From Myxococcus sp. CA023 (GTDB lineage Bacteria > Myxococcota > Myxococcia > Myxococcales > Myxococcaceae): DNA of 64,000 nt. The notes below the pieces were generated by a model, which saw only the letters and a list, made by a program, of their open reading frames with translations, was not told the origin of the DNA and did not search any database. Numbering within the stretch: position 1 is the first letter of the stretch; each line of letters begins with the position of its first letter. Position numbers and translations under genes: made by a program. The stretch spans positions 1 through 64,000 of the forward strand of contig NZ_JAAEAH010000002.1 of assembly GCF_010998615.1 (NCBI RefSeq). The letters are read 5' to 3'. Positions 40,461-49,189 of the stretch are shown piece by piece.

Positions 40461-40988
40461 ATGACTTCGCTCGCCCGGCCCGCGAGGCTGACCTGGCAGA
40501 ACTGCGGCACCTTCCTTCGCGTCCTGCTGACGCAGGTGCTCTACGTCGCCCCGCTCTTCTGGTTCATGGAGCTGGCGCAGAACGTGGCCTGGCGGTGGAT
40601 GAATGGAGACTGGGGTTGGGTGTTCCCCAAGTCGCCGTACCACTGGTTCTCCTTCGGGAGCCTCATCCTGTGGGCCGGCTGCGTGGCGCTCCTGTGGAGC
40701 CTGCACTTCTTCTGGTTCTACCCGCGCCGAGTGACGGTCTGGCCGCGGCTGGCCATTGGCGCCGTGGTGTGCTGGGTGGGCGAATGGGTGGGCGGCTACG
40801 TCGCGGCCAATGTCTTCAACCATCCGCTCCAGGTGTGGCCCGGCTCACCGCTCGTCTACGTCCACTACAGCGCCCTGTTCTTCTGGGTGAGCAACTGCAT
40901 CGTCTACCACCTGCTCACCAACGACGTGGTGGACCTCACGCCCGAGTACGACGCGCCTCCAACGACGACGCGCGCACAGGTGGCCTGA
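40461..40988 (+). CDS. Four-TM membrane protein of unknown family
   Basis: A 175-residue protein rich in Trp and Tyr with about four membrane segments: 'FLRVLLTQVLYVAPLFWFMEL', 'SLILWAGCVALLWSLHFFWFY', 'LAIGAVVCWVGEWVGGYVAA' and 'YSALFFWVSNCIVYHLL' (key parts). I do not recognise a family. AGGGGACCTC precedes the ATG. It ends 3 nt from the stop of the convergent histidine kinase gene. Unusual aromatic content and conserved-looking charged turns suggest a small enzyme or channel, but no active site is visible. Confidence 0.65.
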   Translation: MTSLARPARLTWQNCGTFLRVLLTQVLYVAPLFWFMELAQNVAWRWMNGDWGWVFPKSPYHWFSFGSLILWAGCVALLWSLHFFWFYPRRVTVWPRLAIGAVVCWVGEWVGGYVAANVFNHPLQVWPGSPLVYVHYSALFFWVSNCIVYHLLTNDVVDLTPEYDAPPTTTRAQVA

Positions 40989-40991
40989 GAC

Positions 40992-42335
40992 TCACGCGCC
41001 CTGAGGCAGCTTCAAGCGCGCGCGGCAGCCCTTGCCCTCGGGGCGGTTCTCCAGGCGCAGGCTGCCCCCGTGGGCCTCCGCGATTTGCCGGCTGAGCGCC
41101 AGGCCGATGCCGCTGCCCTGGGGCTTGGTGGTGAAGAAGGGCACGAAGAGGTTGCCCGTGTCCGTCATGCCGGGGCCCTCGTCCTCCACCCAGACCTCCA
41201 CTGCGCCCGGCGACAGCACGGCCCATGACACCCAGACGTCCCCTCCGGTCTCCGGAGCGGACAGCACCGCGTCCACCGCGTTGCGCACCAGGTTGATGAG
41301 CAACTGCTCCAACTGGTCCACGTCGCCCCGCAGCACCAATCCGGGGCCCGCGCGCACGCCCACCTTCCGGCGCTTCTCCAGCGCGGCCACCCGGCGCACC
41401 CACGCGTCCACCTCCACGGCGCCTGGCGTCGGAGGCGGCAACCGCGCGAGGCTGGCGTAGGCGGACATGAAGCGCGCCAGTGATTGGGAGCGACGGGCGA
41501 CGATGCCCAGTCCGCTCTTCGCGTCCTCTTCCCAGTCGGACGGGCGCGGCGCCATGAGCAACGTGTCGCGCAGCGCCTCCGCGATGGAGCCGATGGGCGC
41601 CAGCGAGTTGTTGATTTCGTGGCTCAACACCCGCACCAGCCGTTGCCAGGCTTCGCGCTCTTGCTCACGCAATGCCAGCCGCAGGTCCGCGAGCACCACC
41701 AACTGGTGCGGAAGGCCGCCCTGCCGGAAGGAGCCTCGCCGCAGCTCGTAGGGGCCGCCCTCCTCCGCGAAGGAGCGCGTCAGCCTGCGAGGCACGTCGC
41801 CCTCCAGCAGGTCCGTCAGGCCCAGGGCTCCGGCGCCCTTGCCCACCAACTGCGAGCGTGACGCGCCCAGCAGCCGCTCGCCCGCGCGGTTCACCAGCCG
41901 CAGCGTGCCCGCCACGTCGAAGGCCAGCACGCCGACGTCAATCTCCTCCATCACCTGCTCCAGGAGCGCGCCCGCTTCCAGCACTCCCAGCCGCTGCTCA
42001 CGCAGGGTGTCCCCCAGCGCGTTCACCTCCAGCAGCACCTCGCCCAGCGCATCCCCCGCCCGCGCGCCCCGGCCGCGCACGGAGTAGTCCCCTTCGCGCA
42101 GCGCGGCCAGCAGATTGGCCACCGCGTGCAGCGGCCGCATCACCCGTTCGCGCACCAGCAGGCCCACGCCCAGGAAGGTGCCCACCACCAGGGAGGTCAG
42201 CGTCCACTGCACCTTGGAAGAGAAGTCCCCCAACCACACCAGCACGAGCGCGGCCACCGAGCCCGGCAGGCCCGCGAGCCACGCGAGCCCGAGCACCTGC
42301 AGGTCATGCGGCGGTAGCCGGCGCTCCTCGCTCAC
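40992..42335 (-). CDS. NtrY-like sensor histidine kinase of the efflux operon
   Basis: A 447-residue membrane kinase: two membrane segments (about residues 12-32 and 43-62), a HAMP-like linker, a PAS domain (about 120-215; 'VGVLAFDVAGTLRLVNRAGERLLG' in part), HisKA with 'VRVLSHEINNSLAPI', and HATPase with 'NLVRNAVDAVL', 'VEDEGPGM', 'FVPFFTTKPQGSGIGLALSR'. Its ATG overlaps the stop of the NtrC-type regulator by 4 nt, so they form a two-component pair. They follow a MacAB-like efflux operon on the same strand and probably sense its substrate or an envelope stress. No extracytoplasmic domain of any size is visible, suggesting a membrane signal. Confidence 0.9.
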   Translation of the reverse strand: MSEERRLPPHDLQVLGLAWLAGLPGSVAALVLVWLGDFSSKVQWTLTSLVVGTFLGVGLLVRERVMRPLHAVANLLAALREGDYSVRGRGARAGDALGEVLLEVNALGDTLREQRLGVLEAGALLEQVMEEIDVGVLAFDVAGTLRLVNRAGERLLGASRSQLVGKGAGALGLTDLLEGDVPRRLTRSFAEEGGPYELRRGSFRQGGLPHQLVVLADLRLALREQEREAWQRLVRVLSHEINNSLAPIGSIAEALRDTLLMAPRPSDWEEDAKSGLGIVARRSQSLARFMSAYASLARLPPPTPGAVEVDAWVRRVAALEKRRKVGVRAGPGLVLRGDVDQLEQLLINLVRNAVDAVLSAPETGGDVWVSWAVLSPGAVEVWVEDEGPGMTDTGNLFVPFFTTKPQGSGIGLALSRQIAEAHGGSLRLENRPEGKGCRARLKLPQGA

Positions 42336-43753
42336 CGAGCGCCCTTGATGCCGTAGTACTGGAGCCGCCGGTACAGCGCGCTGCGCGACAGCCCCAGTCC
42401 CTTCGCCGCCTCGCTCACGTTGCCTTCGTGCCGCGCCAGCGCCCGCTCGATGAGGTAGCGCTCCACCTCCTCCAGCGTCATCTCCTCCAGCCGCGTCATG
42501 CCCTCGCGGCCGGCCCGCTTGAGCAGCAGGTCCTCCTGCGTCACCTCGTCACCCGACGCCATCAGCATCGCGCGCTCCACCGCGTGCTCCAGCTCGCGCA
42601 CGTTGCCCGGCCACGCATAGGCCAGCAGGGCCTCCAGCGCCTCCGAGGACAGCTGGACGTTGGGCCTGCCGTAGCGCCGGCCCTGTTCGGCCAGGAAGTG
42701 CGCGGCCAGCAGCGGGATGTCCTCGCGACGCTCGCGCAGGGGCGGCAGCTGCACCTCCACCGTGTTGAGGCGGTACAGCAAATCTTCCCGGAAGCGGCCC
42801 TCCGTCACCGCCCGCGACAGGTCCACGTTGGTGGCGCTCACCACTCGCACGTCTACCCGCCGCGTCTTCGACGAGCCCACCGGGTGCAGCTCACCCGTCT
42901 GGAGCACGCGCAGCAGCTTGGCCTGCTGCGACAGCGGCATGTTGCCAATCTCGTCCAGGAAGAGCGTGCCGCCGTCCGCCAGCTCGAAACAGCCGATGCG
43001 GTCCGCCTTGGCGTCCGTGAAGGCGCCCTTCACGTGGCCGAACAACTCGCTCTCGAAGACACCCTCGGACAGGCCGCCGGAGTTGACCGCGACGAAGGCC
43101 CGCTCCGAGCGCGTGGAGCCCCCATGAATCAGCCGCGCCACCACCTCCTTGCCCGTGCCGTGCTCGCCCGTCACCAGCACGTTGGCGCCAGACGGCGCCA
43201 CCCGCTCGATGAGGCGCCTCACCGGCTGCATGGACCGCGACTCGGACACCATGGAGAGCTGATTGCCCTGCCCCCGGCGCAGGTGCTGGTTCTCCTCCTC
43301 CAGCCGGCGGCTGCGCTTCAGCGCCCGGCGCAGCTCCAGCTGGGTGCGCAGCGTGGCCAGCAGGCGCGTGTTGTCCCAGGGCTTCTGCACATAGTCGCGA
43401 GCACCGGCGCGCATGGCCTCCACCGCACCCTCCACGCTGCCCCACGCCGTCATCACCACCACCGGAAGGGACGCATCCTGCGCGCGGATGCGGCCAAGCA
43501 GGTCGATGCCCTCCTGCCCGGAGGTGGTGTCGCGCGCGTAGTTCAGGTCCATCAGGACCAGGTCCACGTCCTCGGCCTCCAGCGTGGCGAGCGCACCCGC
43601 GGGCGACTGCGAGGTGACGACGGTGAGTCCGTCCCGCTTGAGGAGCAGCCGGAGGGCTTCCAGGACGTCCGCCTGGTCGTCAGCGACAAGGACACACGGA
43701 GGCCGCGCGGCGGCACTGGGGGGATTCTGGAGGAAGGGGGCGGATTCAGACAC
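42332..43753 (-). CDS. NtrC-family sigma54-dependent response regulator
   Basis: A 473-residue regulator: receiver domain at about residues 20-135 with the acceptor Asp in 'DLVLMDLNYA', a sigma54-activation AAA domain with Walker A 'GEHGTGKE', the sigma54 loop 'GAFTDA' (canonical GAFTGA), Walker B 'GGTLFLDEIGNM' and 'WPGNVREL', and a Fis-type helix-turn-helix at the end ('NVSEAAKGLGLSRSALYRRL'). The start is uncertain: GTG 43753 is used; GTG 43762 and ATG 43849 are alternatives, the last overlapping the upstream ATPase gene. It likely activates the sigma54-like elements near 49020-49103, in front of its own operon (inference). Confidence 0.9.
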   Translation of the reverse strand: MSESAPFLQNPPSAAARPPCVLVADDQADVLEALRLLLKRDGLTVVTSQSPAGALATLEAEDVDLVLMDLNYARDTTSGQEGIDLLGRIRAQDASLPVVVMTAWGSVEGAVEAMRAGARDYVQKPWDNTRLLATLRTQLELRRALKRSRRLEEENQHLRRGQGNQLSMVSESRSMQPVRRLIERVAPSGANVLVTGEHGTGKEVVARLIHGGSTRSERAFVAVNSGGLSEGVFESELFGHVKGAFTDAKADRIGCFELADGGTLFLDEIGNMPLSQQAKLLRVLQTGELHPVGSSKTRRVDVRVVSATNVDLSRAVTEGRFREDLLYRLNTVEVQLPPLRERREDIPLLAAHFLAEQGRRYGRPNVQLSSEALEALLAYAWPGNVRELEHAVERAMLMASGDEVTQEDLLLKRAGREGMTRLEEMTLEEVERYLIERALARHEGNVSEAAKGLGLSRSALYRRLQYYGIKGAR

Positions 43754-43826
43754 GGGGGACACCAATAGGGGGAATGTGCCAGAAACAACCGGCGGCGGTC
43801 GCGCGGGTTGTAGGCGGCTGGGGACC

Positions 43827-44504
43827 TCAGGCGCCCTGCAACCAACCATCCGCGAGCTGGATGACGCGGTGGCCGTAGGCGGCGTTCGCCTCCGAGTGCG
43901 TCACCTGGATGATGGTGGTGCCGTCCCGGTTGAGGCCCTGGAAGACCTCCATGATTTGCTTCGCCTGCTGCGAATGGAGGTTGCCCGTGGGCTCGTCCGC
44001 CAGCAGCACCTTGGGGTTGGCGATGAGCGCCCGGGCGATGCCCACGAGCTGCTGCTGCCCACCGGAGAGCTGCGAAGGGAAGAGGTCCTTCTTCCCCACG
44101 AGCTGGAAGCGGTCCAGCATGTCGCCCACCAGGGCCTCGCGCTCGCCGCGCTTGAGGTCGCGGTAGGACAGCGGCACCTCCAGATTCTCCGCCACCGTCA
44201 GGTTGTCCAGCAGGTGGTACTGCTGGAACACGAAGCCGATGGTGCGCCGGGAAAGCTCCCCGCGCGCCTTGGGCTTCATGGCATGTACCGCCTGGCCATC
44301 CAGCAGGTACTCGCCCGTCCAGTCCACGTCCAGCATGCCCAGGATGGATAGCAGCGTGGACTTGCCCGCGCCCGAAGGCCCCATCAGCGTGACGAACTCG
44401 CCCGGCTGGATGTCCAGGTCGATGCGGCGCAGCACCCAGGCTCGGCCGCCAGCCAGGGGGTAGGACTTCTCGACGTTCCTCAGGGAGATGAGCGGAGATG
44501 GCAT
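43827..44504 (-). CDS. MacB-type ABC transporter ATP-binding protein, copy 2
   Basis: A 225-residue ATPase: Walker A 'GPSGAGKSTLLSIL', Q-loop 'FVFQQYHLLDNL', signature 'LSGGQQQLVGIARAL', Walker B '[11 protein letters not shown]' and H-loop 'IIQVTHSEANA'. The Q-loop and 'DNLTVAENLEVPLSYR' are LolD/MacB-like. The signature is followed by an unusual Val-Gly ('QLVGIARAL') where 'QRVAIARAL' is usual. It lies between a second ATPase and the response regulator, 7 nt after the former. It may form a heterodimer with the other ATPase to drive the FtsX-like permease. Confidence 0.92.
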   Translation of the reverse strand: MPSPLISLRNVEKSYPLAGGRAWVLRRIDLDIQPGEFVTLMGPSGAGKSTLLSILGMLDVDWTGEYLLDGQAVHAMKPKARGELSRRTIGFVFQQYHLLDNLTVAENLEVPLSYRDLKRGEREALVGDMLDRFQLVGKKDLFPSQLSGGQQQLVGIARALIANPKVLLADEPTGNLHSQQAKQIMEVFQGLNRDGTTIIQVTHSEANAAYGHRVIQLADGWLQGA

Positions 44505-44511
44505 GTCCGTC

Positions 44512-45273
<762 letters not shown>

Positions 45274-45330
45274 CGCTGACCCACCCGCTCCGCCGCGTTC
45301 CACGCGGTCATGTCTGAAGTCTCCATCGGA

Positions 45331-47766
45331 CTACTCCGCTCGCAGGGCGATGGCCGGGTCCACGCGCGTGGCCCGGCGCGCCGGAAGCCAGGCGGCCAGC
45401 ACGGCCACCGTGCCCAGCAGCAACGCCACGCCCGCGAATGTCCACCCGTCGTACGCCGCCACCCCATACAGCATTGCGTCCAACAGCCGCGCCAATCCCA
45501 ACGACAGCCCCAGGCCCAGCACCACGCCCAGCGCGGTGAGCCGCAGGCCCTGCCCCAGCACCAGCGTCAGCACGCGGGTCCGCGAGGCCCCCAGCGCCAT
45601 GCGGATGCCCATCTCCCGCGTGCGCTGCGCCACCGAGTAGCCAATGACGCCGGAGATTCCGAGCGCCGCCAGCAGCAACGCCGTGCCCGCGAACAGGCCC
45701 ATCAGCAGCGCCGACACCTGGCGGGAGCTGATGGACTCATCCACCAACCGCGTCAGCGGAGCCACCGCGTACAACGCCAGGTTGCCATCCACGGCGCGCA
45801 GTTCCGCTTCGATGGCGGTGCGCAGCGCCTCCGGGCTGCCGCCGGACTTCGCCCGGACCGCGAGCGCCAGGAAGGGCGTGGGCACCTTCGCCGCCGGGTA
45901 GTACGCGGCGGGCCGCGCGGGCGTATCCAGGCCCCATTCGCGCACGTCGTCCACGATGCCCACCACGGTCGTCCACTGCGCCGTGTCCCAGTGCAGCTTC
46001 AACCGCTGGCCCAGCGCATCCCCCTGGGGCCAATAGAGGTCCGCGAAGGTCTTGTTGATGACCACCTGCCAGGGCGCGTCCGGCCCCTCCGTCCCGTCTC
46101 CCTCCAGGAGGTGCCCCTGGCGCGGGGTGACGCGCAGCGTGCGCAGGTAACCAGGGCTGACGGCGCGGAACTCCACCGCGGGCCAGACCTCATCCGGCGC
46201 CTGCGGCCGTCCCTCGATGTCGAAGCTGCTGTCCGAGCGCCCTCCCAGCGGCAGCAGGTTGGTGACCCCCACGGCCTCCACGCCCGGGAGCGACTGGAGC
46301 CGGCCCAACAGCTCCCGCTGGAAGGCCACCTTGTGTGCCGCGTCCGGGTAGCGCGCGGAGGGCAGCACGAGCTTGCCCGTGAGTACGCCCTCGGGCGTGA
46401 AGCCCGCGTCCACCGCGCGCAGGGCCAGGAAGCTCTTGGTGAACAGCCCCGCGCCCACCAGGAGCACCAGCGCCACCGCGACCTGCCCCACCACCAGCCC
46501 CGCGCGCATCCGGCCCGAACCATGGCCCTCCGTGCCCCGGCTGCCCTCGCGCATGGCGACGCTCAAGTCCTCCCGGCTGCCGCCATGCAGCGCCGGACCG
46601 AGCCCGAAGAGCACGCCCGTGAGGAGGCTCACGCCCATGGTGAACACCAGCGGCCGCGCATCCAGCCGCACCTGGCTCGCGCGAGGCAGCGCCTCTCCCA
46701 CCAGCGCCACCAACGCGTCCGTGCCCCACAACGCCAGCAGCATCCCCAGCACCCCGCCCGCCAGGGACAGCACCAGGCTCTCAGTGAGGAACTGCGCCAC
46801 CAGCCGGCCCCGGCTCGCCCCCAGCGCGGCGCGGATGGACACCTCGCGTCCGCGCGCCGCCATCCGGGCCAACAGCAGGTTGGCCACGCTGCTGCACGCC
46901 GCCAGCAGCACGAAGCCCACCGCGCCCAGCAGCAGCCACAGCGTGCCGCGCACGTTGCCCACGACCTTTTCGTCCAGCGACGTCACCGAGAAGGACCAAC
47001 CCACCTTCCGGTACCGCGAGGGGACGGCCTCCTCCATCTCCAGCGCCACGCGCGCCAGGTCCGTGCGCGCCGCGTCCTGCGTCACGCCGGGCTTCAACCG
47101 CCCCACCACCGACAGGAACCGGGCGCCGCGCTGGTCATCCTGCCGCTGTGTCTCGGTGGGCACGAAGGGCACGTACATCTCCGCCCAGGCGGGGTAGGCC
47201 ACCCCCGCGGGCAACACGCCCACCACCGTGTACGGCTCGCCGTCGAGCTGCATCGTCTGGCCCAGCACCTGCGCGTCCCGGGCGAAGTGCACGCGCCACG
47301 CCGTGTCGGTGAGCACCACCACCCGCTCACGCCCCTGGACGGCCTCCGCCTCCGTGAACGCGCGGCCGAGCACCGGCGACATGCCCAGCGTGGCGAAGAA
47401 GGACGGTGTGGCCACCACCGTGGCGAGCTGCTGGGGGGTGTCCCTGCCCGTGAGCGTCAGGTTGCCGCCCCGGTAGGCCGCCACCGATTCGAAGGCGCGC
47501 GACAGCGTCGCCAGGTCGACGTACTCCGGCACGGACAGGGAGATGTCCTTGAGCCCGGCCTGCGCGACATTCCCCTGGAGGTGCACCACCCGCTCGGGCT
47601 CCGAGAAGGGCGGCGGCGTGAGGAGCACCCCGTTCACCACGCTGAAGACGGCGCTGTTGGCGCCAATCCCCAGCGCCAGCGCGAGCACCGCCACCAGCGC
47701 GAAGCCGGGGCTCTGGCGCAGCGAGCGCAGCGTGTACCGCACGTCACGGCGAAGTGCGTCCATCAT
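45331..47766 (-). CDS. MacB/ADOP-type ABC permease with two FtsX domains
   Basis: An 811-residue permease of the acidobacterial-type (ADOP) duplicated MacB family. It opens with the family's N-terminal 'MMDALRRDVRYTLRSLRQSPGFALVAV' (in part DVRYTLRSLRQSPGF) and 'LGIGANSAVFSVVNGVLL', then a large periplasmic MacB_PCD domain, an FtsX unit around residues 275-400 ('ARMAARGREVSIRAALGASRGRLV'), a second periplasmic domain and a second FtsX unit at the C-terminus ('QRTREMGIRMALGASRTRVL'). ATG 47766 lies within ATGATGA overlapping the stop of the HlyD gene. Such proteins export macrolides, peptides or lipoproteins through an outer-membrane channel, not encoded here. Confidence 0.92.
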   Translation of the reverse strand: MMDALRRDVRYTLRSLRQSPGFALVAVLALALGIGANSAVFSVVNGVLLTPPPFSEPERVVHLQGNVAQAGLKDISLSVPEYVDLATLSRAFESVAAYRGGNLTLTGRDTPQQLATVVATPSFFATLGMSPVLGRAFTEAEAVQGRERVVVLTDTAWRVHFARDAQVLGQTMQLDGEPYTVVGVLPAGVAYPAWAEMYVPFVPTETQRQDDQRGARFLSVVGRLKPGVTQDAARTDLARVALEMEEAVPSRYRKVGWSFSVTSLDEKVVGNVRGTLWLLLGAVGFVLLAACSSVANLLLARMAARGREVSIRAALGASRGRLVAQFLTESLVLSLAGGVLGMLLALWGTDALVALVGEALPRASQVRLDARPLVFTMGVSLLTGVLFGLGPALHGGSREDLSVAMREGSRGTEGHGSGRMRAGLVVGQVAVALVLLVGAGLFTKSFLALRAVDAGFTPEGVLTGKLVLPSARYPDAAHKVAFQRELLGRLQSLPGVEAVGVTNLLPLGGRSDSSFDIEGRPQAPDEVWPAVEFRAVSPGYLRTLRVTPRQGHLLEGDGTEGPDAPWQVVINKTFADLYWPQGDALGQRLKLHWDTAQWTTVVGIVDDVREWGLDTPARPAAYYPAAKVPTPFLALAVRAKSGGSPEALRTAIEAELRAVDGNLALYAVAPLTRLVDESISSRQVSALLMGLFAGTALLLAALGISGVIGYSVAQRTREMGIRMALGASRTRVLTLVLGQGLRLTALGVVLGLGLSLGLARLLDAMLYGVAAYDGWTFAGVALLLGTVAVLAAWLPARRATRVDPAIALRAE

Positions 47767-49007
47767 CGCAGCCGCACCCGCTCCACGGCGTCCCACGCGG
47801 CCATGTCCGACAACACCACCTGGTCACCTTCTTGAAGGCCCTGCAGCACCTCCACCGCGTTCACCGAGCCTCGGCCCAGCTGCACCGGCACGCGGACGGC
47901 TTCATCACTGCCCGGCATCAAGCGGAAGAGAGCCATGGTGGCATTGGGCTGCGCGCCAGCCGGGCGCCCCACGGACAGCACGTCGCCCAGCCGCTCCAGC
48001 TCCACCGTGCCCTCCACCGTCAAATCCGGCCGCGCGCCACGGGGCAGCTCCGCGGGCAGCGACACCTCCACGCGCACCGTGCCCTGGCTCGCCGCGGGCG
48101 CCACCCGCGCCACCTGGCCTTCCACCACGCCGTTGCGGGTGTCCACCAACGCCTTCAGCCCAGGCTGGATGTCGCGCGCCTGCGTCTCCGCGATGCGCAG
48201 CTCCGCCTTCAGCCGCTCCGGCTTCACCACCTTCGCCAGCAGCACGCCCGGCGTCACCCACTGCCCCAGCTCCAGCGGCAGGTCCTGGAGCACGCCATCC
48301 TCACCCGCGAGCACCTTCATCGACTCCACCTGCGCGCGGCGGAAGCGGGCCACCGCCTTCAGGCGCTCTACCTGTCCCTGCTGCGCGGTGAGCTGCTCCT
48401 TCATGCTGGACGCCACCACCTGGAGCTTCTTGCGCTCCAATTCCAGGCGACGGCTCAGCTCCGCGGCCTTCTCGCGCGCCTGCTGCATCTCCAGGTCGCC
48501 GATATGTGCCTTCTGGTGAAGGGCCTCGTTCGCGTCGGAGCGCCGTCCCGCCTCGGCGGACTCGTTGATGAGCGCCGCCACCATGGCCTCCTGGGCCAGC
48601 CGCTGCGTCTCCAGCTCCATGCGCACCTGGATGAGGTCGGCCTCCACGCTGGCCAGCTGACGCTCGGCCTCCAAGGCCTGGAGCTGCACGTCCGGGTTCG
48701 ACAGCTCCAACAGGAGCGTGTCCGCCGTCACCGTGGCCCCAGGCCGCACGTGGATGCGCTCCACCCGGCCCGCCGTGTCAGCGGTGAGCCAGCGGATGTA
48801 CTCCGGCACCAGCGTGCCCGCGCCCTTCACCTGGCGCACCATGGGTCCGCGCTTCACCGTGTCCAACCACACCGAGGCCCGCTCCACCGTGGGCGCCGCC
48901 GGGCGCAGCCGTGACAGGCCCACCGTCACCAGCAGGAGCGCGCAGGCTCCACCGATGGCGATCACCCAGGGCTTGCGACGCGGCTTCTTGGCTTTGGGAA
49001 TGTCCAC
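47763..49007 (-). CDS. HlyD/MacA-type periplasmic adaptor
   Basis: A 414-residue membrane-fusion protein: a basic N-terminus (KAKKPRRKP), one membrane anchor (about residues 14-33), a lipoyl-like segment 'VERIHVRPGATVTADTLLLEL', a long alpha-helical hairpin (about 110-215) and the returning half-lipoyl plus beta-barrel ('LPLELGQWVTPGVLLAKVV', 'LKALVDTRNGVVEGQVARV'). It would link the permease to a TolC-type outer-membrane protein. It is the first gene of a six-gene unit (adaptor, permease, two ATPases, regulator, kinase). The GTG at 49007 has only a weak GGCGGGGG upstream. Confidence 0.9.
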   Translation of the reverse strand: MDIPKAKKPRRKPWVIAIGGACALLLVTVGLSRLRPAAPTVERASVWLDTVKRGPMVRQVKGAGTLVPEYIRWLTADTAGRVERIHVRPGATVTADTLLLELSNPDVQLQALEAERQLASVEADLIQVRMELETQRLAQEAMVAALINESAEAGRRSDANEALHQKAHIGDLEMQQAREKAAELSRRLELERKKLQVVASSMKEQLTAQQGQVERLKAVARFRRAQVESMKVLAGEDGVLQDLPLELGQWVTPGVLLAKVVKPERLKAELRIAETQARDIQPGLKALVDTRNGVVEGQVARVAPAASQGTVRVEVSLPAELPRGARPDLTVEGTVELERLGDVLSVGRPAGAQPNATMALFRLMPGSDEAVRVPVQLGRGSVNAVEVLQGLQEGDQVVLSDMAAWDAVERVRLR

Positions 49008-49019
49008 GCCCCCGCCCAG

Positions 49020-49035
49020 AGCGAGGCTCGTGCCA
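49020..49035 (-). promoter_or_regulatory. Candidate sigma54 element, proximal
   Basis: On the minus strand, TGGCAC-GAGCC-TCGCT matches the sigma54 consensus TGGCAC-N5-TTGCW at all but one base, with correct GG-GC spacing. A start about 12 nt past the GC would fall near 49009, two bases before the GTG of the adaptor gene, giving a nearly leaderless transcript, so it may be one of two alternatives. Confidence 0.45.
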
Positions 49036-49087
49036 AGGCCATCTCCCGCGTCAACCCCTTGAAACTACTCGGGATGAAGGACTGCCT

Positions 49088-49103
49088 CGCGAAGGCCGTG
49101 CCC
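49088..49103 (-). promoter_or_regulatory. Candidate sigma54 element, distal
   Basis: On the minus strand, GGGCAC-GGCCT-TCGCG preserves the GG and GC dinucleotides at sigma54 spacing, with three mismatches to consensus. It would start transcription near 49077, giving a 70-nt leader before the adaptor gene. The operon encodes an NtrC-type activator, which makes sigma54 control plausible. Confidence 0.4.
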
Positions 49104-49189
49104 ACTTGCGGAAAGTGCCGTCCCAGAAGCGGACAGCGACCGGAAGGGGGTGGAGGCCCCCGGGGGCGCCAGCGCTAAGGTGCGCGCCC

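Noticed and set aside
45310-47835. 841-codon plus-strand open frame opposite the MacB-type permease
   Set aside because: Antisense shadow of a well-recognised permease, His/Arg/Gln-rich with no domain.
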